DNA of 64,000 nt, taken from assembly GCA_021442155.1 (NCBI GenBank), contig CM038215.1, positions 209,492,982 through 209,556,981 of the forward strand. The letters run 5' to 3'. Numbering within the stretch: the first letter of the stretch is position 1; each line of letters starts with the position of its first letter. Position numbers and translations under genes: made by a program. This stretch comes from Cymbidium sinense. Taxonomy: Eukaryota > Streptophyta > Magnoliopsida > Asparagales > Orchidaceae. The notes under the pieces are model-generated. The model searched no databases. It worked only from the letters and a program-made list of their open reading frames with translations, and was not told the origin of the DNA. This document shows, one piece after another, positions 52,130 through 63,597 of the stretch.

Positions 52130-53064
52130 TGTCACGACCCGACCCAAAAACTTGGAATACTAAGGCGGGAATAGACGGCCAAATGGAAAGAATTTTTCTT
52201 ACATCTACTTAAACATGTTCAAGTAAGCATAAGATACAAAATATCTCCCAAGTTCATAAGAGCAAATCGAAAAAATCCAATACACAAGTACCAAAGTTTG
52301 TCTAGAAGGACAAACACCCATAAACTAAAGTCATATAAAACATAAACTAAAATATAAACTAAATTAATAACTATCTCTTGAATTTCCTCTACGACTATAA
52401 ACATGTTCCTCACTTTTATCTTTCATTTAATTTAGATGTTTACCTAAAAATTTGCAATTGAATTTTATATTCAATGGATAAATATGTTACTACATTATAG
52501 TAAAATAATATTACAGAATTAATATGCATGATGGTTTAAATCATAACTTAAGCATGTAAATATAGTGTGCTTAAATAGTTTAATATATAAGGAATGAATG
52601 AAACATACATTACTTAATTAGCACGGACATTTTATTTTCTTATTTTTCAACTATAATAAGAGTCACTGTCTAAAGAACCCTTTTCTAGAAAGAAATATTT
52701 TCTAAAATACATCCAAAGAATAGTCAATAATTTTATTTCTATTTTTATTTACATGCATGGGTACGTTGTGTTCCCAGTTAGTGCCATAAGTGGATGAACT
52801 CTATCCTAAATCATACACATTCATAATATAAATATATATTTCAAAATAGTTAATTATTTGAATCTGTATAAGAACATGAGTAGCAATATGTATAATTAAT
52901 ATTTTGACTATTTATTTAATTTGAAAGAGGTAAGAAAATAAATCACTAATAGCAATAAAGAAGTGTTTTCTAACTATATATAAATGCATTCAATCATAAG
53001 AAAGAAATAAATTTTTTACTACAATGCAAGAATATAATTACTTACTTTAATGTGAAGCTCTTTG
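52130..53064 (-). repeat. 5' LTR of G1 (outer end truncated)
   Basis: It starts TGTCACGACCCGACCC on the plus strand (the inner LTR end) and aligns with 23930-24890 to gtgaagctctttg at about 53060. There the similarity stops and a Harbinger-like fragment begins. About half of the LTR is missing compared with the left copy. Confidence 0.75.
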
Positions 53065-53497
53065 TATCGGTGTCTAAAGGAGTGAAAACCCCTGTGGTAG
53101 AGAAAATGCAATTTTCTCATAGATGCAACTTATGAAAGGTATGACGAGTTTCATTGAGGCAAATAACTGACCTCTAGCTAGTGAGATGAGCTATGGATGT
53201 CAATCAAAATTGAAGCGAACAAGCTGTGCAAGATGCTGTAGTGAAGATCTATTAAGGTGAATACAATGGAGGTAGAAGTGGAAAATGTGCTAAGAACGTG
53301 AGAAAACAAGGGTTTTTTAGATTTTTTAATAATAAAAAGCACGATGCAAATGGGAAGAAAAAGGTTTTTATGATAGATTGAAAGAACAATTACCACGCCT
53401 GCTTATTTCTAAGTGATACGACCAAACAATGTCTAAAAATAAGTTTTAGTGTTTTTCAAAACATAAATCATTTAAAAAGCCTAACCAAAATAAGGCC
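53065..53497 (-). mobile_element. PIF/Harbinger-like terminal fragment
   Basis: The right end reads gcctaaccaaaataaggcc (ending 53497) followed by TAA. This is the inverted version of the ggccttgtttggttaggc terminus at 17535. A second, similar terminus (cgaccaaacaatgtct) lies at about 53419. No matching left terminus was found before the G1 LTR, so it is a truncated element or two nested ends. Confidence 0.5.
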
Positions 53498-54654
53498 TAA
53501 GTGTGTATATTTGTGGGCTCTAGAAATTCTTGCTTAATCTCTCGATGAGGAGTGTTTTGATTTGTGTTAGTCAAATTTTAAAAGCCAAATGAGCTTGTAG
53601 ATAAGATACTATCCAAAGATTTTATTCTTAATGTCTGAGAACTTTATATCTGATTTCAATTTTCATATAGGTGCAAGCACATAAATTAATTACATCATCT
53701 TGTGATGATAGAGAACTTTCAATTATAGTTAGTTGTCAATTCACTAAAAACTCAAGAGTATGTTAGCAGTAATTTGAATTTTATTTTGAAACTCACAGAC
53801 ATTAAATTAAAGTGAATGATAGGGGAATGAAAATGAGCCCAATCAAGATCCCATAGTTTTATTGATTTAGGCTATCGTGGTCCTCATTCTACATAGTTAA
53901 AGGAGATAATTGACTTGACCCATCTGACTAAAAGATTCTTCTTGGAAACTATGGGTTTCTTCATCCAACAAAACCTTATAAACTTAGGATGGTTGTTTAT
54001 TTTAAAAGACAACTTTAAGATAATATTAACTATCAATTAGCTTTTTATCTTATCAAATTACATTCTATTATTCACACCTTAAAGAGCAAATCCATTGGAA
54101 AATTTATGGGCTATAGTCATGAACATAATTTAGTGGTGTCATTTAGGAGTTAAATATCTATTCAAAGGGTTCTATTCATAACCATTATTTTTTGTGGTAC
54201 CATTTAGGGGGAAAACCATGTAAATAGATGACATAATCACATCTTTACTATCATGAGATTTATTAAGAGTTAATATAAAAATGCCCCTGACATTGATTTT
54301 TTTTTTTGTGAGATAAATGATGGGGGTGGGTTGCAAAGAGTAGGATGTCATAGTCGATGGTGGAGAAAGAGATGGTCCACTAATCTTCCACTCACCAAAG
54401 TATAAGGGATAAGAAGAAGTCCTACTCACCCAAAAAGAACTACAGCGAAGGATCATTGTTTCCCTAAACAGGCCACTTAGCTTCAACCAAGAGTTTTCAC
54501 TTAATTTTTGCACATAAAAGTCAAAAGTTCTTCATTAGGTTGGAAATGATATTTAAATAAGTACAAGATTCCAAGAGAGGTGTCCCTTAGAAAGAAAAAT
54601 ATCAAAAACTAAAAAAAAGTTAGAACCTTCATTTCGTAGCACCAATACACCACA
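53498..54654. other. AT-rich stretch between G1 and G2, nothing recognised
   Basis: A minus-strand open frame at 54172-54513 has no recognisable motif. No terminal repeats were seen. Confidence 0.4.
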
Positions 54655-54995
54655 AAATATGCATCGCGGTGCCACAATCTAGATACAGGGTGCTAGCTTC
54701 TCTGTCCTCAAACACTAAAACTCACTGAATGCAGTGCCAAAGTACTAGAAAGGCAATGCTTAGGTGCTAGACTAACATCTTTATAATTTAATACATGAAC
54801 TCACATGTTTTCAACCATAACTCTTAGAAAATACTTAAACACGATCAAATATAATCGTTAATACATAATACAACACATGAAATATAAATTCATAATACAT
54901 AAAGTCTACTAAAAATTCACCTGAGTTCAAGCTTTGGTTTCAAACCTTATGACAGATTGTTTCCTTCTTTGATGTGCTATATCAATTCTCTCAGG
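54655..54995 (-). repeat. 3' LTR of G2
   Basis: It shares gctagcttctc, actaaaactcac, aatgcagtgcc, aaccataac, cataatacaacac and ttgagttcaa-type blocks with the right LTR in the same order. Ends are approximate. Confidence 0.7.
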
Positions 54996-55299
54996 CCTCA
55001 AAGAACTCTTCTCCAAAGAGTTAAGATTCTGAAGGTCTTTAAGAAGTTCGAGGGTGAAGCTTTATAGTTCTTCCAAAGTCATCCAAGTATCCTCACTTGG
55101 TGGTTTATCTTTTCACCTAACTAAGAATCACTCACTGATACTATCATTTGTGGCTGACTTAGTTGTCATGTTATTCTTCACTTCAAAGAATGTTAACTGG
55201 ATGGGTACATGCAAATAATTTTTATCTTCTCTTCTAAAAGTATCATCCTACCAATTTGAAGGTTAGATAACTCTTTTAAAAAAATATTACATCTTCCAC

Positions 55300-56230
55300 A
55301 TTAAAAACAGAGCTAATAAATATGTGACGGGGTAATTCAAGAATATAAGTATTAGTGATAAGTTTTCTAATAATTTTAAATGGTCCACATGATCTCATTT
55401 ATAACTTTTTATATTTGGTGAAAGAAAATCTCTCAGGACAGATATGAACCACTACATAATCACCTACCTCATATTACTTAAATTTTTTATCTTTATTCTT
55501 TTGTTCAGCATACTTAGCATTTTGTATTTCCAATTATTTATTTATGTCATTATGAAGGTTATAAAAATCACATGCAAATATATATATGTCGAATCAAAAA
55601 TATATATGAGTAGGTGTATGAGCTAGGTCAATAGGCAATTTAAACTTATATCCATAATCTATCTCAAAAGGTGATTTGTGGTTATCTTGGAAATGAAACT
55701 ATTATATGTAAATTCAGATGTAGGTAATATTAAATCTTAGTTTTCTAAATTTTTATCAATTAAACACCTTAGTAAATTTTTTAATATTCTATTGAGTACT
55801 TCTATCTATCCATTTATTTGTGGATGAAATACAGAGAAGAATTTTAGTTGTGTACCTAGCTTTCATAAGGTTGTCTAGAAATAAGATATAAATTTGATAT
55901 CTCTATCAGAAACTGTAGTGGACGAGACTCCATGCAAACTGATAATTTCCTTAAAGAGTAATCTTACTATATGAGATGCATCATTTGATTTTGAATAATA
56001 TATGAAATATGTAATCTTAAAAAATCAATCTACAATGATAAATATACTATTATGTCCATGAGGCATTCTAGATAAACCTAATATGAAATTTATAGATAGG
56101 TGTAAAGATTCACCTTTATTTGATAGTTTTGCTTGATATAAGTATCCAACATCTTTTGTAGGGATGTCCAGTAAAACATTTGTTCAACCAGTGTTTACAT
56201 CCTCCAAAATGTAATTCATAGATAAGGAAT
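55300..56230 (-). pseudogene. G2 integrase
   Basis: On the minus strand NDASHIVRLLFKEIISLHGV near 55975-55915 is followed by SDRDIKFISYF near 55895, the second catalytic Asp context, intact here. VFHPQING follows near 55830, then FEIDYGYKF near 55660. The C-terminal block EVGDYVVVHICPERFS is near 55460-55415, then CGPFKIIRKL and YILELP near 55380-55340. This piece is better preserved than G1 integrase but still carries stops and frameshifts near 55590 and 55800. Confidence 0.8.
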
Positions 56231-56449
56231 TCCCTTAGGGATGTTTTAGAAATACATAATTGTTTACCTTTATAAAATTTATCCATCTATAATGATAAAA
56301 GCGCTATCTAAACTCTCAAGGGCTTAGATTCATGCTCTAAGTATATCATATGGAAATCTGAGCAAATTTTATAATCTTCTTTCAATTTTAAACCCAAGGA
56401 TATGAAATTCAAAAGATGAAATCATAATAGATACTCTAGATAAAGCCTT

Positions 56450-57500
56450 TGTTGGTTTATTTTCTATCATAGGTTTATGTTTAAGCACAAAGAAAAAGTC
56501 TTGAAGGTATTCAACCCACTTAGTGTGTCGATGATTTAGTTTCTTTTAGGAGTTAATAAACTTTAGGGATTGATGATCAGTATTCAGAATAAACTCTTTA
56601 TATAATAAATAATACCTCCAGTGCTTAAGAGTTTGAATAATGGCATAATACTCTTGATCATATACATAATATTTTTATCTAGTGTCATTTAATTTTTTTC
56701 ACTAAAAAAAAGATGATTTTCTTGACTTAATATTCCAGCAATTCAAATACTTGATGCATCACATGTCACTTCAAATATTTTATTGTAGTGAGGAAATCTT
56801 AAGAGAGGTAAGAAAGTCATTAAAGTTTTAATTCGTGGAATAGTGCTAAAATTTCATATAAATCCTTGATAAAAAGTTATTAATCTATGAAAACTTCTAA
56901 TATTCTTAAAGGATTTTAGAGTTAACCAATCTATAATAGACTTAATCTTTGATGGATCAGCCTTTAATCCATTAGTAGATATAATGAAACCTAAGAAAAT
57001 GACTTTATATTAACAAGAAAAAATTTCTTATGTTTACATATAATTTTGCTACTCTTAATTTTTTTTAAGAGTAGAATTAGATGTGACTTCTCATCATCAT
57101 CGAAATAGGCTACAAGAAATTAACAAATAAAAGGTTTTAGTGTAGTGTTCACTATTATCATGAATGTACTAAGTGTGTTTGAAAGATCAAAGGCATGATT
57201 AACCATTCATAAAGGCCATGGGAGTTTTGAATGGTGTCTATCATTCATCACCCGTTCTAATCCTTATCCGATGGTATCTACTTCTCAAATAAATTTTAAA
57301 CGATAAAGATGAACCTAAAATGATATAATATGTCATCCAACCTAGGTATAGGAAACTTATATTTTATTATAATTTTATTTATTACTCTGCTATCAATACA
57401 CATCCTCTAAGTTTCATCTTTTCTAGGAGTTAAAAGAGCAAGTACAACATAAGGACTAAGACTTTCTTGGATAAGATCATTCTTTAAGAGTTAAACTACT
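56450..57500 (-). pseudogene. G2 reverse transcriptase and RNase H remnants
   Basis: On the minus strand near 57490-57330 the text reads LIQESLSPYVVLALLTPRKD, then [20 protein letters not shown] and PRLDDIL, the N-terminal RT fingers. The palm with the catalytic aspartates is disrupted around 57100-57300, and RNase H-like words lie near 56760-56500. It is not functional. Confidence 0.7.
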
Positions 57501-58544
57501 TATCATTTTAACTCAGCATGCTTAGTTGGATTCATCCTATAATGAGGTAAGTTAGCTATTTATGAACCAAGAATCAGATCCATAACATGATATATATCCC
57601 TTGATGGTGGTATCTCATTAGGTAAGTTGTCGAGGATCAAATCATTAAATTTAGATAATATATCTAAAATTACAGTAGGCATGTTGTCATCCTTAGTATC
57701 AATGAAAATTTCTTAAATATATAAGATAAATAAAGAAGTTGGGTAATTAAATTCTCTAACTAAGCATTTAAATTTTAAGATTGTAATTTAAATACTAAGA
57801 GATTTACATAATTTACCATATATATCAAAAGTATTCTCCCTCTTGTTGGATGATGATATCACTATCAATTGGAGTTTCACATTTTTCTCTTGGCTAGATT
57901 TAAGCTATAGTTCAAAATTGGGTTTGTGAGAAGGTGAAGAAAGAATTTTAAGTGGGAGTGTAATTGGCCACTTTTTGTTAGGTTTTATGGAGAATAATTT
58001 GATTATTTTCTCATTATGTTTAAATACATAAGTGTTTTCATGGCTATAATGGATTACATTCAAATCATAAAGTCATGGTCTTCTTAATAAGATATGAGTT
58101 ATTTCTATAGGAAAAATATCACACTAAATTTGATCATTATAACTACATATTTTAATTGAAACAAGGCATCTGTTAGTGATAGGTAGGATTGTGTGATTTA
58201 TCCAACTAACTTAGATTGATTCTGGGTGAGGTTCAGTTGTAAGATTAGCTCTAGTGGTACCATGAGTTAATATAGCATTCATCGCACTCCCTCTATATAT
58301 TACTAGTTTGCACGTATTCTCCTTACATAAAATGTACATTAAGAAAATATTCCTCCTTCTCCTATCTTCTTCTTCTCTAGAAGAAATCATGCACTTTATA
58401 ACTAACATTGGATAATCTATATTTAGATTTACTCTTTCATCTGATAGTGGTGTATCATCATGTATCTCTTCAATATCTTTTTCTTTTCTTAAATTTTTTA
58501 ATTCATCTAGAAATATGATTTTTTTCTCTACAATGATTTTGTAT

Positions 58545-58590
58545 ATGACCCTTCTTATGCTATTTAAAACAAACTATCTCTTTCACATTT
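58545..58590 (-). pseudogene. G2 gag zinc knuckle remnant
   Basis: The minus strand reads CFK-HKKGHIQNHC, with the CX2CX3GHX4C pattern apart from a stop at the second cysteine. It lies between gag and RT as expected. Confidence 0.65.
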
Positions 58591-58699
58591 TTAGTAGTAG
58601 TTTCATTAGGGTTCATTTTAGAGGGGTTGATCGATGTAGAAAGATTAGATTTAATGATAAACTTTTAAAATTGAGATGTAAGCGGATATTTAGAAGGTA

Positions 58700-59400
58700 C
58701 TTGAGCTTTCTTCTTGGATGTGGATGTAGATTTCTTTTGCTTTTCTAAGAGTAAAGCATAGTGAAAGGCATTCTTTAAGATCTAGGGATAGTGAAGCACT
58801 ACATCATTCCTAATATCTCCTTTTAAACTAATGATAAATTTATTAGTTATAGCTTATTTTCCACTCTCGATTAGTGCACTGTGTTATAGCTATTAAGTCT
58901 TCAAATGTATTCATATATTTCATTATTAATATAATCCCTTGTTTAAGAGCAGCCAACTATTCATGAAATATTTTATCATGATTCCTAGGACAATATTTAG
59001 TATTTAAAATTTCTTTCATTTATACAATGTCATTAGATTTATATTGAATCTCTCTTCCTTAGATAAATTGTTATTTCAATATATTTTCATATAACCTACT
59101 GATTTCATTTTAGCAAATGTTGTTTGCTAGTAATTATCCATATGATACAAATCAAAGAAGTCATCCACTTGAGTTAACCAATCTAAAAATTTATTGAAGT
59201 CATGAACATTGTCATATAGTAGGGCTTCTATCTTAGCTTGTTTCGTAGGTTCATGTAATATTTCATTGACCCTAAGATGTTCTTGTCTAAGAGTATTTCT
59301 TAGGTTTGACCTTCTCACAGGATATTCATCTCTAGGAAGTTCAAGGTTTTTCCCTCCTACGGGTTCTAAATCATCCGAACATGGGATAGTCGGTGGGGTT
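58700..59400 (-). pseudogene. G2 gag
   Basis: On the minus strand NDVHDFNKFLDWLTQVDDFF near 59210-59150 (shown by the open frame 59127-59318) matches the start of the plant gypsy gag retrotrans domain. Degenerate continuation runs to about 58860. The call rests mainly on the LDWL-VDDFFDLY text and on the position next to the 5' LTR. Confidence 0.65.
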
Positions 59401-59596
59401 TAAAGCCTAGTACTCAATGTTTAAATTTTTGCGGTCAAGTTCATGATGAGGTCTTCTACCCTAGTGAATTTTCTTTCACTTCTTATAGAGATCTCATTTA
59501 CTCCTAGTTAAGTCCTTCAATTGGTTCAAACTAACAGATTTTGGTGGCATAATGGCTAACAAAAGGATGTGATATGATACTTGAAATGAAGATTTT

Positions 59597-61050
59597 AAAT
59601 ATGTGACATCAAGGCGCTAGCTTCTCCATCCCAAAGCACTAAAACTCACGTAATGCAGTGCCTAAGTGCTAAACCAACACCTTTACAATTTAACATATAA
59701 ACTCATATTTTTTTCAACCATAACTTTTAGACAATATTTAAACATGATCAAATATAATTATTAATACATAATATAATAAGATTCTAATTTCTTGGAATTT
59801 GATCCTTGAGTTTTGTTTGAGTCATTCAGTGCTTGGAACCCTGAAGTTCGATAAATGGGAAGGAATAACTCAGATGCTTTCTGAGTCGTTGGATCTGAGC
59901 CTCGGATCGAGTCTCTCTTGGGCTAAATCTTGAGCCGTCGGATGATCTGATTTCTTGTAGACCCTTGGATTTGGTTTTGGATCATGCGGTTCTTAATGCC
60001 TATCTGCCTTAAGTGGATTACACGCGCTTTCTTCTACGCGGTTTGATTCTTGGAGGTGATCTGAGCCCTTGATATTGGTTTGCGTGGCTGTTTCTTTGGT
60101 GGGATTAAATCGTTTGAGAGAACCTAACCTTATACTTTGCTTGTTTTATTTTGTTTATGCTCGAGTAGGAATTAGAGTTTGCGGGATCGGAGGAGGTTTC
60201 TTCAGATGGAAGGCATTAGTTTCCGAGGAAAACCTAGAAGAAAGATCTGTGAGGGGAAGAGAAGAAAAGGGAGACTGAGAAGATAAGTTCTTTCTTAAAA
60301 TTCTTCATACCCCTCTATTTGGCTTTTGATCTCTATTTATACCTTCTGTCTTCCTTTCTTAGGCTTAGATCTAAGCTATCATGCAACTACTTTACTACAA
60401 ATAAGCGATTTACATTAGGATCGTTTTATACATTGCTTACTTGTCTTTATGGGATATAAGTTGGTTGAGATCCGAGCCATCTGTTATTTACTCTTCTTCT
60501 TGATTTCTTGAATTTAATTCTTTGTTCTTTTGTTCTTTTGGCAGTTAAATCTGTTATGGTTCTTTACTTTCAGGAAGACTGTGGAAATAGTTTCTGTTGA
60601 TTTAGTTTAAGCTCGTCTTCTTCTTGTTGGTTGGGATTTCATATGTCTTGTAAATAAAGTCACATTACTTTGGGCATTTTATTGTTCTTTGTTGTAAAAG
60701 TCTTCATCCCTGCTTTACGTAATTGCCCTTGTCCTTTCTGTCTTACTGGTGGTTTGGGAGAATTTATCTCAGTTCTTTGTTATTCTTGTGCATTAAGGGT
60801 TCTAATGGCTATTATTTTGTTATCTCCAGTAACTTCTTCTTTCTTAATCATCCAGAAATGTAATGATTTTCTGTATTATTTTGCTGTATTTTGTATTCCT
60901 TACTGTTTGAGTCTGTTCTTATTGTTAATTTGGCCATTTGATGATTTGGATTCATATCATAATACAACACAAGAAATATAAATCTACAACACAAAAAGTC
61001 CTCTTGAGTTCAAACTTTGATCTGATATATTATGACATGTCATTTCATCA
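59597..61050 (-). repeat. 5' LTR of G2, split by an insertion
   Basis: 59597-59773 and 60958-61050 are the two LTR parts, joined by alignment to 54655-54995. The break falls in the cataatacaacac block. Confidence 0.75.
59774..60957. mobile_element. unclassified 1184-bp insertion in the G2 LTR, with 7-bp flanking repeat
   Basis: CATAATA occurs at 59767-59773 and 60958-60964, and the uninterrupted left LTR has a single copy, so this is an insertion. The inserted DNA is GC-richer than the surroundings. It contains a TATA-like ctctatttatacc on the plus strand at about 60331-60343, and it is not similar to anything else in the window. It does not start TG or end CA and no clear terminal inverted repeat was seen. 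Open frames at 60069-60278 and 60670-60981 have no recognisable domain. It could be a non-autonomous DNA transposon or a captured or retroposed sequence. Confidence 0.6.
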
Positions 61051-62191
61051 TTTAATATGCTAATATTCCTAGTTTTTCTAAACTATCACCCACAAAAAAT
61101 AATTATGGAAAGTGAATGTGATTTTTACTTTAAAATTTTAAATTATGAACTTCATTTGAGATTTTTTTTTATAACATTAATATTTTATAATTTTTTTATA
61201 ATAAGGACACCTTTAATTGAAATTCACAATCAATATAATTATCATCAAAATAATTAATTGATCAAATCTATTTCATGACTCTAGATGATATCAAATCTAT
61301 CTTATTGCCAACAGAGGATGGGACCTTTAATAATTGATTGTCACATGAATTTATTTGAGTAATCAATGAAACAATGAAAGACAAAGTGCTATAGAAAACA
61401 TAGAAGCTAAGGAAAAAGAGAAATACTATAAATGTAAATAATTGAAATTAAGTATAAAATATATAAATATAAATAATTTTTAAATGCTATATAAGTAAAT
61501 CTCCAAATCAAATTTCCCAATTTATGTCATTATTACATGGATTAAAAGAAAACAAAATATAATGTGCCTTGCTTGAGCACGAACATGTCTTCAAATTTGA
61601 TTAATTCATCAAGCCCACATCAGTTTCTCTCACACTCGCATCTTCCTCACCTGTGTTATAGCACACATGGTCAAAAGCATTCAAACATGATTAATTCCAC
61701 TGCGTTTTGATCCCATCAGCAGACCATACATCTCCATCACTCAAATAAATTTATATTAGTATTATTTTTCTTGACTCTTATATCTTCAAAATGGAATTTA
61801 AATAGGATAATAACAATTTTTTTTTTTTATGAAGATAGAATTCAAGCCAAAATATAAAGTAACTTCCAAGATTTTTGCTAAACTGGCACATTCGAATAGC
61901 AACATTTTTTTCCTGAGCATATCTTACATATTCTATTGATATGTTCAGACATTCACATTTAAAAAAGAAAAAATATGGTACCTGCTTAACTGCTACCAGC
62001 CACCGAAGAGAGATCAACAAACCAATACTAATCGAGTAAATCTAAACCATCTGTTGCTGCAAATCGAAATCAAAACCAGAATGAAACCCACAATGCCAGG
62101 GCAAAGTTTAAAATGAAATATACAGATATCCACAACACAACGACCTTCCTACCAATCCGCAAATTATGAAGCAAACCAAGAAGAAACCGGC
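61051..62191. other. intergenic sequence and kinase 3' untranslated region
   Basis: No coding similarity. The part adjacent to 62191 (about 62040-62191) is the likely 3' untranslated region of the minus-strand kinase, but the polyadenylation site cannot be placed. The minus-strand open frame 61778-62020 has no motif and is probably chance. Confidence 0.45.
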
Positions 62192-63597
62192 TCATCGGCC
62201 TTCATGCAGGTCTTCTGAGAATATTGCTGCCCTTGAAATGTTCTCGTTATCAAATACGCTCAAACCAGAGAAGGGCCCAGAAGAGAACATCGATGAAGTA
62301 CCATCGGATTCATATGTGGTCGATGATTGCCTTATATTCGGACGAGTTGATGGGGTCGGCATTGTGTCCTGGTACTCAGCTAGACGCTGGACCATCTTGA
62401 GGGACTGCACCACCTCGCCTATCGTAGGCCGTTGGTTCGCCTCAGGCGCAACACAAGCTGCTGCTATTGTACAAACTCTCACGAAATCTTCCATTGGGTA
62501 CTTGCCCTCAAGCTTCGGATCGGCAAGCTCTTCCAATCTATCTTTGTCCCGAAGAATAGGCCTGGCCTGTATTAAATCAGGCACAGAGAATCAATCAAAA
62601 ATACTGAAATAGTAATATTAGGAAGTAAGTGGGCTGGGGAGAGAGATAACAACCCAAGTCACGAGATTCTCCTGGCCAGATGGCTGTGACATATCAACAG
62701 GCCTCCTTCCAGTCAACAACTCAAGCAGAACAACCCCATAACTATATACATCACTCTTCACCAATAGATGCCCAGTCATGGCATATTCAGGTGCTACATA
62801 CCTGGAAGACAGCTCGGCTTATGGATAATGAACCAAATGAAGTCAATGAACAAAACAAACTTTAGAGAGATGTTTGCTACTATACCCAAATGTTCCCATC
62901 ACACGAGTTGAGAGGTAGTTTGTGCGACCTTCAGGAGCCTGCTTGGCAAGACCGAAGTCAGAAACCTTGGCATGGAAGTTGTTCTCGAGCAAAATATTGG
63001 ATGCTTTAAAATCCCGATGAATGACGGAAGGCTGGGAATCCTCATGAAGATAGGCTAGCCCCCTGGCAGAATCAAGAGCAATCTTCATTCGTGTGTCCCA
63101 GTCCAAAGGACAATTTGCTCCCAAGGGACCTAAATAATAAAACCAAAAAACAAAAAAAACAAAAAATGAAACAACTCAACCAAGATTACTTGTTTAACCA
63201 TCTCGCTCAAAGGAAAGTATACCATGGAGCCAAGCTTCTAGGCTCCCATTAGGAACGAGTTCATAACAAAGGAGGTTCTGTGAAGAGTTGCGGCTACTAA
63301 AATAGCCAACAAGTTTTACTAGGTTGCGGTGATGCAGCCTGCTCAACATCTCAACCTCAACTAAGAATTCTTTATCCCCTTGATGTCCTCCGTTGTTAAG
63401 CTTCTTGATGGCAACAGGCGTCCCGTCACTTAAGACACCCTTGAAAACACGACCAAATCCACCCTCTCCAAGCACACTTGAGGGTTCGAAGTTATTTGTT
63501 GCTTCTTTGAGCTCTTCATATGCAAGAAACCGCATGCTAGTTGGTCGAGGAATAGAACTTTCTCCAGCTGTGGTATCCACAGAAGACTTCAGTTTTG
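62192..63597 (-). CDS. receptor-like serine/threonine protein kinase, C-terminal four exons (5' part outside window)
   Basis: Four minus-strand exons join in frame: 63597-63223, 63129-62886, 62801-62654 and 62566-62192 (stop TGA at 62192-62194). The introns are 93, 84 and 87 bp, all GT-AG. Together they encode about 380 residues. The kinase domain is complete: glycine loop GEGGFGRV (63469), ATP-binding Lys in VAIKKL (63406), HRDFKASN (63019), DFGLAK (62959) and APE in the third exon. The tail ends [14 protein letters not shown]...SEDLHEGR. From memory the tail and kinase match the Arabidopsis At4g02010 group, membrane receptor-like kinases with a proline-rich ectodomain. The ectodomain and membrane helix must lie beyond 64000. 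All catalytic residues are intact, so it is probably functional. The exact ligand and pathway are unknown. Confidence 0.95.

Larger units (their letters stand above)
23930..53064 (-). mobile_element. Ty3/gypsy retrotransposon G1 (Del/Tekay-like), interrupted by three GL insertions
   Basis: On the minus strand the pieces fall in normal gypsy order. From right to left they are: 5' LTR (52130-53064, outer part lost), primer-binding site, gag (51260-51830), zinc knuckle, protease (50545-50750), RT and RNase H (41300-42998), integrase zinc finger and first core part (40842-41120), second core part (33374-33650), integrase C-terminus (26090-26722), and 3' LTR (23930-about 25887). Between these coding blocks sit GL copies C, B and A. 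The two LTRs align over about 930 bp, with many substitutions. Every coding block has stops, so the element is old. Confidence 0.85.
54655..61050 (-). mobile_element. Ty3/gypsy retrotransposon G2 (chromovirus-like), minus strand
   Basis: The LTRs align: 54655-54995 on the left and 59597-61050 on the right, the right one split by a 1184-bp insertion. Between them, on the minus strand and in order, are gag (about 58700-59400), a zinc knuckle near 58545-58590, RT (56500-57500), RNase H remnants and integrase (55300-56230). All are decayed. Its protein text matches the plus-strand relic at 7190-9400, so both probably belong to one family. Confidence 0.8.

Noticed and set aside
54172..54513. 113-codon minus-strand open frame
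   Set aside because: It shows no recognisable domain, lies in AT-rich sequence between two retroelements and has no supporting splice or promoter context.
62166..62612. 148-codon plus-strand open frame
   Set aside because: It is the antisense shadow of the last kinase exon (62192-62566), whose minus-strand reading has clear kinase-family sequence and splice sites.
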